Source of the DNA: UBA3537 sp038138145
GTDB lineage: Bacteria; Bacteroidota; Bacteroidia; Flavobacteriales; Flavobacteriaceae
Direction of reading: 5' to 3'
Length of the DNA stretch: 49,551 bases
Assembly: GCA_038138145.1 (NCBI GenBank)
Contig: JAYQDD010000010.1
Location: forward strand, 1 to 49,551
The position numbers and the translations under genes are program-made. Below the pieces are notes generated by a model. That model was not told the DNA's origin. It ran no database searches and saw nothing but the letters and a program-made list of their open reading frames with translations. Numbering within the stretch: position 1 is the first letter of the stretch; each line of letters starts with the position of its first letter. Positions 34,119-41,668 of this stretch are shown here, piece by piece.

Positions 34119-35384
34119 ATGTTAGAATTCATTACACCAACAGCAAAAAATATACGGATTTTTAGTGCATTAATTACCCTAATTATTTCGAGTTCGGTTT
34201 TTGGGCAAACGACCGTTATTCCAAATCAAGATTCTCGAGTCATTACCACAGGAGTGCCTTTTTTACTTATTGCTTCCGATGCACGAGCAGCAGGATTAGG
34301 CGATATGGGGGTAGCCACTTCAGTTGATGCCCATGCACAACAATGGAACCCTTCCAAATACGCTTTTTCTGAAGCAAAATCAGGAATAGCCATTAGCTAT
34401 ACACCATACCTCAGCAAATTGGTCAATGATATCTTTCTTGGTAATGTCACCTATTTCAATAGAATTAGTGAACGTAGTGCTTTTGCCGCAAGTTTTAAGT
34501 ATTTTTCTCTTGGAGAGATAGAATTACGTGCAGACGAGTTTTCAGAGGCCCTCATAGAAAAACCCAACGAGCTCACCCTTGATGCCTCATACTCTTTGCG
34601 TCTTTCTGATCAATTTTCAATGGCTGTAGCACTTCGCTATCTACGTTCAGATTTAAAAATTCAAGCTGTCGATGCCAATGCAAAATCTGCAAATTCTTTT
34701 GGCGTAGATATTGCAGGATATTACCAAAGCGAAGAAGTCGCCTACAGTGATTTTAATGGCCGTTGGCGCGCTGGATTTGCCCTTCAAAACCTTGGTCCAA
34801 AACTCAAATACGACGATGCAGGACGCGAAAACTTTTTACCAACAAACCTTAGACTTGGTGGTGGATTTGACTTTATTTTCGATTCCTACAACAAAGTTAG
34901 TGTCACAGCAGAAGTGACGAAACTCCTAGTGCCAACACCTCCTGTGTATGGAACAGAATACAATTACACAGACAATAATGGTAACGGAATTTATGACCCA
35001 GATACAGACACGCGTGGCTCTATCGTAAATAGTAACGTGATTATAGATGGTCAAGACCCTAATGTAAGTTTTGTTAAAGGTATTTTCCAATCTTTTGGCG
35101 ATGCGCCAGGAGGGTTTAGTGAGGAATTAGACGAATTTACTTGGGCCTTAAGTGCAGAATATTTGTATCAAGATTCATTTGCGCTACGCGCTGGATATTT
35201 TAACGAAAATGAATTAAAAGGCGCACGAAAATTCTTTTCCATAGGCGCTGGATTTAAATATTCTACAATTGATATAGATCTTTCTTACTTATTTTCAGCG
35301 GCTAAAGTGCAAAGCCCTTTAGAAAATACTTTACGTTTTTCGTTGGCCTTCAATTTTGGCGATGGCGAATATGTAGAATACTAG
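34119..35384 (+). CDS. porV: Type IX secretion outer-membrane protein PorV (LptO)
   Basis: 421 residues from ATG at 34119. An in-frame GTG at 34098 is rejected because it shares its first base with the last base of a TAnnTTTG promoter box. PorV is a 14-strand FadL-like barrel that shuttles cargo from the SprA translocon to PorU. Signal peptide ends near SSSVFGQ. Hallmarks are GVPFLLIASDARAAGLGDMGVATSVDA and QQWNPSKYAF. An acid-rich linker (DNNGNGIYDPDTDTRG) lies in the second half, and the protein ends with beta strands (NTLRFSLAFNFGDG). 36 bases separate it from porU. Confidence 0.95.
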   Translation: MLEFITPTAKNIRIFSALITLIISSSVFGQTTVIPNQDSRVITTGVPFLLIASDARAAGLGDMGVATSVDAHAQQWNPSKYAFSEAKSGIAISYTPYLSKLVNDIFLGNVTYFNRISERSAFAASFKYFSLGEIELRADEFSEALIEKPNELTLDASYSLRLSDQFSMAVALRYLRSDLKIQAVDANAKSANSFGVDIAGYYQSEEVAYSDFNGRWRAGFALQNLGPKLKYDDAGRENFLPTNLRLGGGFDFIFDSYNKVSVTAEVTKLLVPTPPVYGTEYNYTDNNGNGIYDPDTDTRGSIVNSNVIIDGQDPNVSFVKGIFQSFGDAPGGFSEELDEFTWALSAEYLYQDSFALRAGYFNENELKGARKFFSIGAGFKYSTIDIDLSYLFSAAKVQSPLENTLRFSLAFNFGDGEYVEY

Positions 35385-35386
35385 AC

Positions 35387-35869
35387 ATGAAAAAACTTCA
35401 AATAGCGTGTAACATCAATGTTTTTGAGACATTCGATGAATTGCCCAAAAATGTTCAATCCCTTATGCATAAGGCACAACAAGCACGTTCGAAAGCTCAT
35501 GCGCCCTATTCAAATTTTTTGGTTGGTGCAGCCCTTGAACTTAGCAATGGCGAGATTATTACAGGAAATAATCAAGAAAATGCGGCGTATCCCTCAGGGT
35601 TGTGTGCAGAACGTACCGCTATATTTTACGCACATGCACAATTTCCGAAAGAAGATATTATACGCATGGCCATTACAGCAGGATCAAAAAATAAAGAAGC
35701 CACTACGCCCATACCACCATGTGGCGGTTGCCGTCAAGCTTTAGTTGAATACGAACAAATACAAGGCAAGTCTATTGAACTTTATTTTATGGGGACAAAA
35801 GGTGAGATTGCCCATTCAAAATCCATAGAAAACATACTTCCTTGGGTTTTTGACAAAAAAGCACTGTAA
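35387..35869 (+). CDS. cdd: Cytidine deaminase
   Basis: 160 residues, the homotetrameric type. It deaminates cytidine and deoxycytidine to uridine forms in pyrimidine salvage. Zinc ligands are Cys73 in GLCAERTA and Cys112 and Cys115 in PPCGGCRQAL, with the proton-shuttling Glu75. The N-terminal substrate motif APYSNFLVGAAL is intact. It starts 2 bases after the porV stop, so it is co-transcribed with porV although functionally unrelated. Confidence 0.96.
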   Translation: MKKLQIACNINVFETFDELPKNVQSLMHKAQQARSKAHAPYSNFLVGAALELSNGEIITGNNQENAAYPSGLCAERTAIFYAHAQFPKEDIIRMAITAGSKNKEATTPIPPCGGCRQALVEYEQIQGKSIELYFMGTKGEIAHSKSIENILPWVFDKKAL

Positions 35870-35920
35870 AAATTACTAAAAAATTTACGGCTTCCTTTTT
35901 TAGGTTAAGTAGCAATGTAT

Positions 35921-35928
35921 TACTTTTG
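35921..35928 (+). promoter_or_regulatory. -7 box of pdhA
   Basis: TACTTTTG, 30 bases before the pdhA ATG, in the 89-base gap after cdd. Confidence 0.5.
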
Positions 35929-35958
35929 CAGAAATGATACTAACACCACAGTAATCTC

Positions 35959-36957
35959 ATGCAAGAAATAACCAAAGAAACCTACCTCGACTGGTACGAA
36001 AATATGTTCTTTTGGCGAAAGTTTGAAGACAAACTCGCAGCAGTCTATATCCAACAAAAAGTTAGAGGATTTTTACACCTCTACAACGGTCAAGAAGCTG
36101 TTTTGGCAGGCGCACTTCATGCAATGGATCTTTCTAAAGACAAAATGATTACGGCCTACAGGAACCATGTTCAACCTATTGGGATGGGCGTTGATCCTCG
36201 CCGTGTCATGGCAGAACTTTATGGAAAAGCAACAGGTACCTCTCAAGGTTTAGGGGGCTCAATGCATATTTTTTCAAAAGAACATGGCTTTTATGGCGGA
36301 CACGGTATTGTTGGTGGGCAAATTCCACTAGGAGCAGGAATGGCTTTTGGTGACAAATACAACGAAACTGGTGGCGTAACCCTTTGCTTCTTTGGTGATG
36401 GTGCTGCGCGACAAGGATCTCTCCACGAAACATTCAACATGGCGATGAACTGGAAATTACCGGTTGTCTTTGTTTGTGAAAATAATGGATACGCTATGGG
36501 AACTTCTGTAGAACGTACCGCAAACCATACAGACATCTGGAAACTTGGATTAGGATATGAAATGCCATGTGGCCCTGTAGATGGGATGAACCCGATTAAA
36601 GTTGCTGAAGCTTTTGATGAAGCAATACAACGCGCAAGACGTGGTGATGGTCCTACATTTTTGGAAATGAAAACCTACCGCTATAGAGGGCATTCAATGA
36701 GTGATGCACAGCATTACAGAACAAAAGAAGAGGTTAAAGAATATCAAAAAATTGACCCCATCACACAAGTGAAAGACGTCATTTTGGAAAATAATTACGC
36801 TACAGAAGAAGATATTAAAGAAATCGATAAGCGTGTAAAAGGATTGGTAGCCGAATGCGAAAAATTTGCAGAAGAATCCCCTTTCCCAGATAAAAGTTTG
36901 ATGTACGACGCCGTATACGAACAAGAAGATTACCCATTTTTAGAACATAAAGTATAG
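35959..36957 (+). CDS. pdhA: Pyruvate dehydrogenase E1 component, alpha subunit
   Basis: 332 residues, the alpha chain of the heterotetrameric (alpha2beta2) E1. It decarboxylates pyruvate with thiamine diphosphate and passes the acetyl group to the E2 lipoyl domain. The thiamine-binding motif runs from GDGAARQGS to ENNGYAMGTS; YRNHVQPIG and the phosphorylation-loop region YRYRGHSMSDAQHYR are typical. The beta-chain gene is not next door: pdhC follows after 3 bases. In Flavobacteriia pdhB is usually elsewhere, so this is not evidence of loss. Confidence 0.95.
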   Translation: MQEITKETYLDWYENMFFWRKFEDKLAAVYIQQKVRGFLHLYNGQEAVLAGALHAMDLSKDKMITAYRNHVQPIGMGVDPRRVMAELYGKATGTSQGLGGSMHIFSKEHGFYGGHGIVGGQIPLGAGMAFGDKYNETGGVTLCFFGDGAARQGSLHETFNMAMNWKLPVVFVCENNGYAMGTSVERTANHTDIWKLGLGYEMPCGPVDGMNPIKVAEAFDEAIQRARRGDGPTFLEMKTYRYRGHSMSDAQHYRTKEEVKEYQKIDPITQVKDVILENNYATEEDIKEIDKRVKGLVAECEKFAEESPFPDKSLMYDAVYEQEDYPFLEHKV

Positions 36958-36960
36958 ATT

Positions 36961-38601
36961 ATGGCAATAGTAGTAAACATGCCACGGCTGAGCGATACCA
37001 TGGAAGAAGGTACGGTAGCAAGCTGGCTAAAAAATGTAGGCGACCGAGTCGAAGAAGGTGATATTTTAGCTGAAATAGAAACAGACAAAGCCACTATGGA
37101 ATTTGAATCCTTCAACGAAGGAACACTGCTTCACATTGGCGTTCAAGAAGGAGAAACAACAAAAGTTGATGAGCTACTGGCTATTATTGGCGAAGAAGGT
37201 GAGGACATTTCCGAACTTTTAAACGGAACATCTGCTCCAGAACTAACTGAAGAAGAAACTACAGAAATTGCTGAAGAACAAGTTGAAGAAAAAGAATCAT
37301 CAACTGATGCACCTACCACCGAACTTCCTGAAGGGGTTGTTGTCGTAACTATGCCTCGATTGAGCGATACTATGGAAGAAGGAACGGTAGCAAGTTGGTT
37401 GAAAAATGTAGGCGATTTTGTTGAAGAAGGGGATATTTTGGCTGAAATAGAAACCGACAAAGCCACCATGGAGTTTGAATCTTTTAATGAAGGTACGCTG
37501 CTCTACACAGGGCTTGGCGTTGGCGATACAGCCAAAGTAGATGACCTACTTGCTATTATTGGCCCAGAAGGTACAGACGTAAGTGGAGTAGCTGAAAACT
37601 TTGTTGCTGTTTCGCCAAAAACTGAAGAAGAAGAAAAAACGGTTGAACAAGCTGTAGAAACACCAAAACCTACTCCAACTGTTGAAAAAACAGTTGAAGT
37701 TCCAAAAGTAGAATCAACAGTACCTGCTCCAACAACAAACAACGGCAGGATATACATCTCTCCTTTGGCGCGTAAAATTGCGGAGGAAAAAAATATTCCA
37801 CTACACCAAATTCAAGGTAGTGGTGAAAATGGTCGTATCATCAAACGCGATGTAGAGTTTTATACCCCATCTGCTTCAACTACTTCAGCACCAATTGCGA
37901 AATTTGTAGCCACTGGCCAAGAAGATTTTGATGAAATAAATCACTCTCAAATGCGTAAAGTGATCGCAAAACGTTTGGGAGAATCCAAATTTTCAGCACC
38001 ACACTATTATTTGGCAGTAGAATTTGATATGGACAATGCTATTGCATTCCGCCAACAATTCAATTCTATTCCAGATACAAAAATATCATTCAATGACATC
38101 GTTGTTAAGGCCTGTGCTTTGGCACTTCGCCAGCATCCACAAGTGAATTCACAATGGTTTGATGACCGAATGAAGCTCAACAACCATGTACACATTGGAG
38201 TGGCTGTAGCCGTAGAAGATGGTCTTGTAGTCCCTGTTGTAAAGTTTGCCAACGAGCAGACACTACCACAAATTGGATCGGCTGTTAGAGATTTTGCAGG
38301 GCGTGCACGTAACAAAAAACTAACCCCTCAAGAAATGGAAGGCAGTACCTTTACCATTTCTAACTTAGGGATGTTTGGTATAGAAAGTTTTACGTCCATC
38401 ATCAATCAGCCAAACTCGGCTATTTTATCTGTTGGATCAATTGTTCAAAAACCAGTTGTGAAAAATGGACAAATAGTCGTAGGCAATACCATGAAACTCA
38501 CTTTGGCTTGCGACCACAGAACCGTTGATGGTGCTACTGGTGCAGCATTTCTTCAGACCCTAAAAGGGTTTATTGAAAATCCTGTGACCATGTTGGTTTA
38601 A
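36961..38601 (+). CDS. pdhC: Pyruvate dehydrogenase E2, dihydrolipoamide acetyltransferase
   Basis: 546 residues, core of the pyruvate dehydrogenase complex. Two lipoyl domains (about 1-80 and 125-205) carry the lipoylation lysines Lys43 and Lys167 in ETDKATMEF; they are almost identical over 55 residues and offset by exactly 372 bases. Acidic and Pro/Thr/Val-rich linkers follow each domain. The E1/E3-binding domain is ISPLARKIAEEKNIPLHQI with GENGRIIKRDVE. The catalytic domain ends with DHRTVDGATG, giving His519 and Asp523. Coupled to pdhA by a 3-base gap, it ends at a strong hairpin terminator. Confidence 0.96.
   Translation: MAIVVNMPRLSDTMEEGTVASWLKNVGDRVEEGDILAEIETDKATMEFESFNEGTLLHIGVQEGETTKVDELLAIIGEEGEDISELLNGTSAPELTEEETTEIAEEQVEEKESSTDAPTTELPEGVVVVTMPRLSDTMEEGTVASWLKNVGDFVEEGDILAEIETDKATMEFESFNEGTLLYTGLGVGDTAKVDDLLAIIGPEGTDVSGVAENFVAVSPKTEEEEKTVEQAVETPKPTPTVEKTVEVPKVESTVPAPTTNNGRIYISPLARKIAEEKNIPLHQIQGSGENGRIIKRDVEFYTPSASTTSAPIAKFVATGQEDFDEINHSQMRKVIAKRLGESKFSAPHYYLAVEFDMDNAIAFRQQFNSIPDTKISFNDIVVKACALALRQHPQVNSQWFDDRMKLNNHVHIGVAVAVEDGLVVPVVKFANEQTLPQIGSAVRDFAGRARNKKLTPQEMEGSTFTISNLGMFGIESFTSIINQPNSAILSVGSIVQKPVVKNGQIVVGNTMKLTLACDHRTVDGATGAAFLQTLKGFIENPVTMLV
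36979..37560 (+). repeat. Tandem duplication of the lipoyl-domain coding segment
   Basis: The segment beginning ATGCCACGG at 36979 recurs from 37351 (ATGCCTCGA) with a 372-base offset. Protein identity is near complete over about 55 residues, but many third positions differ, so the duplication is not brand new. Confidence 0.85.
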
Positions 38602-38617
38602 AATTTTACAAACTTTT

Positions 38618-38650
38618 AAAAAAGCCCATTCCAACGAATGGGCTTTTTTT
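38618..38650 (+). terminator. Terminator after pdhC
   Basis: GCCCATTC/GAATGGGC, a perfect 8-bp stem with loop CAAC, extended by an A-run and T-run. It is symmetric but only the plus-strand pdhA-pdhC unit ends here. Confidence 0.9.
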
Positions 38651-38679
38651 GTAATTTAGACTAATCAAATTTAAAATCT

Positions 38680-38964
38680 ATGCCCAAAGGACTCCTTATT
38701 TTCTTTATTGTACTTACGGTCATCGCAATCATTCATTTTATTTCACTCCGAATGATTCGGTTAGCTGAAGAAAAAAAATGGAAATACCGTAAAGTCTTTT
38801 GGTATTTTTATGGATTTCTTTTTGCAGTTAGTGGATTTGTAAATATGTTCCCTTTAGAAGAATTTAAGCCATTTGCCTTGATTCAATTTCTTTGTGGAAT
38901 AATGGTTTTTGTTCTAAACTATTTGGGGAAAATTGAAACAAAAAAAACCCACTTAAAAAAGTGA
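38680..38964 (+). CDS. Small integral membrane protein, unknown function
   Basis: 94 residues with three hydrophobic spans (about 4-24, 43-60 and 66-84) and Lys-rich ends. I recognise no family. It is single-standing between two terminators: pdhC's hairpin upstream and the hairpin at 38941-38973, which overlaps its 3' end. The ATG is 78 bases after pdhC. No consensus promoter was identified in the gap. Confidence 0.7.
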   Translation: MPKGLLIFFIVLTVIAIIHFISLRMIRLAEEKKWKYRKVFWYFYGFLFAVSGFVNMFPLEEFKPFALIQFLCGIMVFVLNYLGKIETKKTHLKK

Positions 38965-38973
38965 GTTTTTTTT
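38941..38973. terminator. Bidirectional terminator
   Basis: ACCCACTT/AAGTGAGT with one mismatch, flanked by A-run and T-run, between the small membrane protein gene and the convergent NTF2-like gene. Confidence 0.75.
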
Positions 38974-38980
38974 AAATTTA

Positions 38981-39511
38981 CTATTGCTGATGTTGCGCTA
39001 AAAAGCCACCTACATCGAAATAATCAATAAATTCGTGAATTTTTCCGTCCTCGTTCAAAATTACAATCGACATCCATTTATGGCTAACCTTTACACCACT
39101 TTCCATGTGCGTGTGGTGCCAATCGCCATATATTCTTATTCCATTTGGACTCGAACTGACATCGTCATTAGTTGAGTATAAGTTACCTCCATAGTAAACA
39201 TCATTTTCAAAAGATGATTCATTATAAACACTTAAATAGCCCTCAAGAGCAGTGCGTAAATCAGCTTTTGAAGCATATAAATCAGATGTTTTTTGATCTG
39301 GCCCATACCACTTTAATGAATCCGCAAAAACACCCATAACTAGATCTAAATCACGACTAGCAATTCCTTTTGGAAAAGTTTTAAACGTTTCTACATTTTT
39401 TAAAAAGATTTCTTGGTTTTTCACATTTGTTGCTTCAGCTTCTGTTGCCTTTGTTTCATTATTAGCACAACTCATAATAAGCGCTAACATTAGTAACATT
39501 ATTTTTTTCAT
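38981..39511 (-). CDS. NTF2-like (SnoaL-type) lipoprotein
   Basis: 176 residues with a type II signal peptide (MLLMLALIMSC, Cys15). The rest resembles the cone-shaped NTF2/SnoaL fold: FPKGIASRDLDLVMGVFADSLKWYGPD, a middle helix-turn and a terminal strand pair with HKWMSIVILNEDGKIHEFID. Such proteins bind small molecules or act as isomerases; none of this can be specified here. It is a stand-alone gene between the small membrane protein and the large lipoprotein, transcribed opposite to both. No strict TAnnTTTG box was seen upstream. Confidence 0.8.
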   Translation of the reverse strand: MKKIMLLMLALIMSCANNETKATEAEATNVKNQEIFLKNVETFKTFPKGIASRDLDLVMGVFADSLKWYGPDQKTSDLYASKADLRTALEGYLSVYNESSFENDVYYGGNLYSTNDDVSSSPNGIRIYGDWHHTHMESGVKVSHKWMSIVILNEDGKIHEFIDYFDVGGFLAQHQQ

Positions 39512-39610
39512 AATTATTTATTTAATTTTAATAAGGTTGAATATACAAAAGTTTTAGTTGCAAAAAACAAGTTTTTACATTTAAAAACCATATCAAATTG
39601 ATTTTGTATA

Positions 39611-39643
39611 TTGTTTAATTATTAATAATAAATTATTAAACAA
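39611..39643. repeat. Inverted repeat just before the large lipoprotein gene
   Basis: TTGTTTAAT (39611-39619) and ATTAAACAA (39635-39643) form a perfect 9-bp inverted repeat. It ends 1 base before the ATG at 39645, so it could be an operator or an mRNA hairpin covering the start. The AT-rich context lowers confidence. Confidence 0.4.
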
Positions 39644-39644
39644 A

Positions 39645-41474
39645 ATGAGGTTCTTTAAAAAAATTAATCTGCTCAAAAAGTTAATTTTAATTATGTCTGT
39701 GATAGGACTAACAAGTTGTCAAAATGAACCAACTGGTGGCATAAATGACACGAGTACACCAACTCCGTCTTTGACCTTAGCAGAAAGCTTTGGAAATGTA
39801 TCAAACAGCGATTTTATGGGACGTGTAGTAGATTTGCAAAACAACCCTGTGAGCGGAGCTACAGTTCAAATTGGAAACAGCACAACTGACACTGATATGA
39901 ATGGTATTTTTATTATAAAAAATGCACAAGTCTATGAAAAGTTTGCATTTATTAAGGTCAAAAAAGCAGGATTCTTACACGGTTCAAGATCCGTAGTACC
40001 TACCGATGGTATTAATCAAGTTCAGATCATGTTATTACCTCAAACCGTGACTCAAACCGTTAGCTCTGGAACAACTGCCACAGTGAGTTTAAGCAATGGT
40101 GCAGCCGTTGACCTCTCTGGAGCATATAGTAATGCAGATGGTAGCGATTACTCTGGTGATGTGCAAGTGACACTCCATTTGTTAAACCCTACTGATGACA
40201 ATATGCAGCAACAAATGCCAGGAATGCTATTGGCAGAAAATTTGCAAAATGAAGCAAGAATGCTCGAAACGCTTGGAATGGTAGCCGTAGAACTACGTGG
40301 CGAAACTGGAGAAAAATTAAACCTTTCTCAAGGAACCACGGCAACCATATCCGTACCATTAGACCCTGAAACTTTAGCAGGAGCACCTAATGAAATCCCG
40401 CTTTGGTATTTTGATGAAGACAATGGCTATTGGATTGAAGAAGGCAGCGCCACACTTCAGGGCACAAAATATGTTGGTACAGTTAGCCATTTCTCCTTTT
40501 GGAATTGTGATATTCCAACTGAATATGTTAATATATGCATGAACATATTGGACTCTAACGAGACTCCATTGAGTAATATACGTGTTAAAATAGAGAGTGA
40601 ATTTAATGGAATTGGATATGGAGTTACTAATGAAAATGGAGAGGTTTGTGGAATTGTTCCCGCTAGTCAAATTCTAGATTTGAAGTATTTCTTCCATAAC
40701 TTCTGTAATAACCAAGAAATACCTAATTCTTCTGAAAGTATTGGGCCATTTTACGAAGATACCACAATTGATATTATTCTTGATAATCCAGAAATAATAG
40801 AATATTCTGAAACCATTACAGGAGTTTTTAACACCTGTGATGGCAGCGCAGTAGTTAATGGATATGTAGAGGGAAGTCTAGAAGGAGGTGCATCGTTTTA
40901 CACTATCGTGACGGACGGTATATTTGATATTACTATTTTAAGCTGCTACGAAGACTCAACACTCAGTATTACAGGATATGACTATGACAGCTTAGAAACT
41001 ACAGGAGCAATTTCTTATACGCTTACAAGCCCAGAAACAGATTTAGGCGTATTATCCGCCTGCAACAGTGTAGAGGAGTTTATTCAGTACAGTATTGACG
41101 ATGGACCAATTGAATACGTACTTTACAATATTGAAGTTTCTATTCAGGGAAATTATTTAGAAATTATATACACAGGCGATGATACTGGTAATGATTGGGA
41201 AAATTGTTTTTGGATGACAGGAAATTTAGATTCAAATTACCCTAATTTTGAAGGAATCTATCAATATGGCTATCAGAATGTCGGATTATTTTATTTTACA
41301 GAAGTATGTCCTGTATACCCATCAGATGCCAATAACGAAATTACTTTTAATTTAAGCTCGTTTGGGAATAGTGTTGGAGATTACATCGATATCAATTTTA
41401 GCGGAAGCTACGAGGATTACCAGGGTGTTTCACACACTATTTCTGGTGTGATTCATGTGAAGCGTGACAATTAA
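39645..41474 (+). CDS. Large lipoprotein with carboxypeptidase regulatory-like domain
   Basis: 609 residues with a type II signal peptide and lipobox LTSC (Cys25). A carboxypeptidase-D regulatory-like beta sandwich covers about 58-130 (GRVVDLQNNPVSGATVQIG, DMNGIFIIKNA). Next, about 135-290, is a domain with LGMVAVELRGETGEKLNLSQ, IPLWYFDEDNGYWIEEGSA and a closing SHFSFWNCD; the pattern recalls animal FAM171 ectodomains and some Bacteroidota lipoproteins, from memory only. A second regulatory-like segment follows (ILDSNETPLSNIRVKI...), then beta-rich sequence with several Cys. It is probably surface-exposed. It stands alone with a terminator downstream; function unknown. Confidence 0.85.
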   Translation: MRFFKKINLLKKLILIMSVIGLTSCQNEPTGGINDTSTPTPSLTLAESFGNVSNSDFMGRVVDLQNNPVSGATVQIGNSTTDTDMNGIFIIKNAQVYEKFAFIKVKKAGFLHGSRSVVPTDGINQVQIMLLPQTVTQTVSSGTTATVSLSNGAAVDLSGAYSNADGSDYSGDVQVTLHLLNPTDDNMQQQMPGMLLAENLQNEARMLETLGMVAVELRGETGEKLNLSQGTTATISVPLDPETLAGAPNEIPLWYFDEDNGYWIEEGSATLQGTKYVGTVSHFSFWNCDIPTEYVNICMNILDSNETPLSNIRVKIESEFNGIGYGVTNENGEVCGIVPASQILDLKYFFHNFCNNQEIPNSSESIGPFYEDTTIDIILDNPEIIEYSETITGVFNTCDGSAVVNGYVEGSLEGGASFYTIVTDGIFDITILSCYEDSTLSITGYDYDSLETTGAISYTLTSPETDLGVLSACNSVEEFIQYSIDDGPIEYVLYNIEVSIQGNYLEIIYTGDDTGNDWENCFWMTGNLDSNYPNFEGIYQYGYQNVGLFYFTEVCPVYPSDANNEITFNLSSFGNSVGDYIDINFSGSYEDYQGVSHTISGVIHVKRDN

Positions 41475-41492
41475 TTCTGTTTTTTAATAAAC

Positions 41493-41525
41493 AAAAAAAT
41501 CCACTCAATTGAGTGGATTTTTTTT
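41493..41525. terminator. Bidirectional terminator of the lipoprotein gene and tRNA-Val(TAC)
   Basis: ATCCACTCAATTGAGTGGAT is a perfect palindrome flanked by seven As and eight Ts. It serves the plus-strand lipoprotein gene and the minus-strand tRNA. Confidence 0.9.
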
Positions 41526-41532
41526 ATTTCTG

Positions 41533-41607
41533 TGGGCGCGAAGGGATTCGAACCCCTGACCCCCTGGGTGTAAACCAGGTGCTCTGAACCAACTGAGCTA
41601 CGCGCCC
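41533..41607 (-). tRNA. tRNA-Val, anticodon TAC
   Basis: 75 bases fold fully on the minus strand. The acceptor stem is GGGCGCG/CGCGCCC with discriminator A, the D stem GCTC/GAGC and the anticodon stem CCTGG/CCAGG. The anticodon loop is TTTACAC (anticodon TAC) and the T arm AGGGG-TTCGAAT-CCCTT. CCA is not encoded. It is the second valine isoacceptor of the window. Confidence 0.96.
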
Positions 41608-41621
41608 GATTAATCGGATTG

Positions 41622-41650
41622 CAAATATAGATTAGTTTTTCTTTTCACAA
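41622..41650 (-). promoter_or_regulatory. Promoter of tRNA-Val(TAC)
   Basis: On the minus strand TTG (41650-41648), 18 bases, then TATATTTG (41629-41622), 14 bases before the tRNA 5' end. A perfect 10-base palindrome CGATTAATCG (41607-41616) lies between them and may reflect only the leader. Confidence 0.6.
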
Positions 41651-41668
41651 AAGGTTTTTTGGTAAAAT

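Noticed and set aside
41607..41616. Palindrome CGATTAATCG next to tRNA-Val(TAC)
   Set aside because: Ten bases in AT-rich sequence at the tRNA 5' boundary; too short to call an operator without conservation data.
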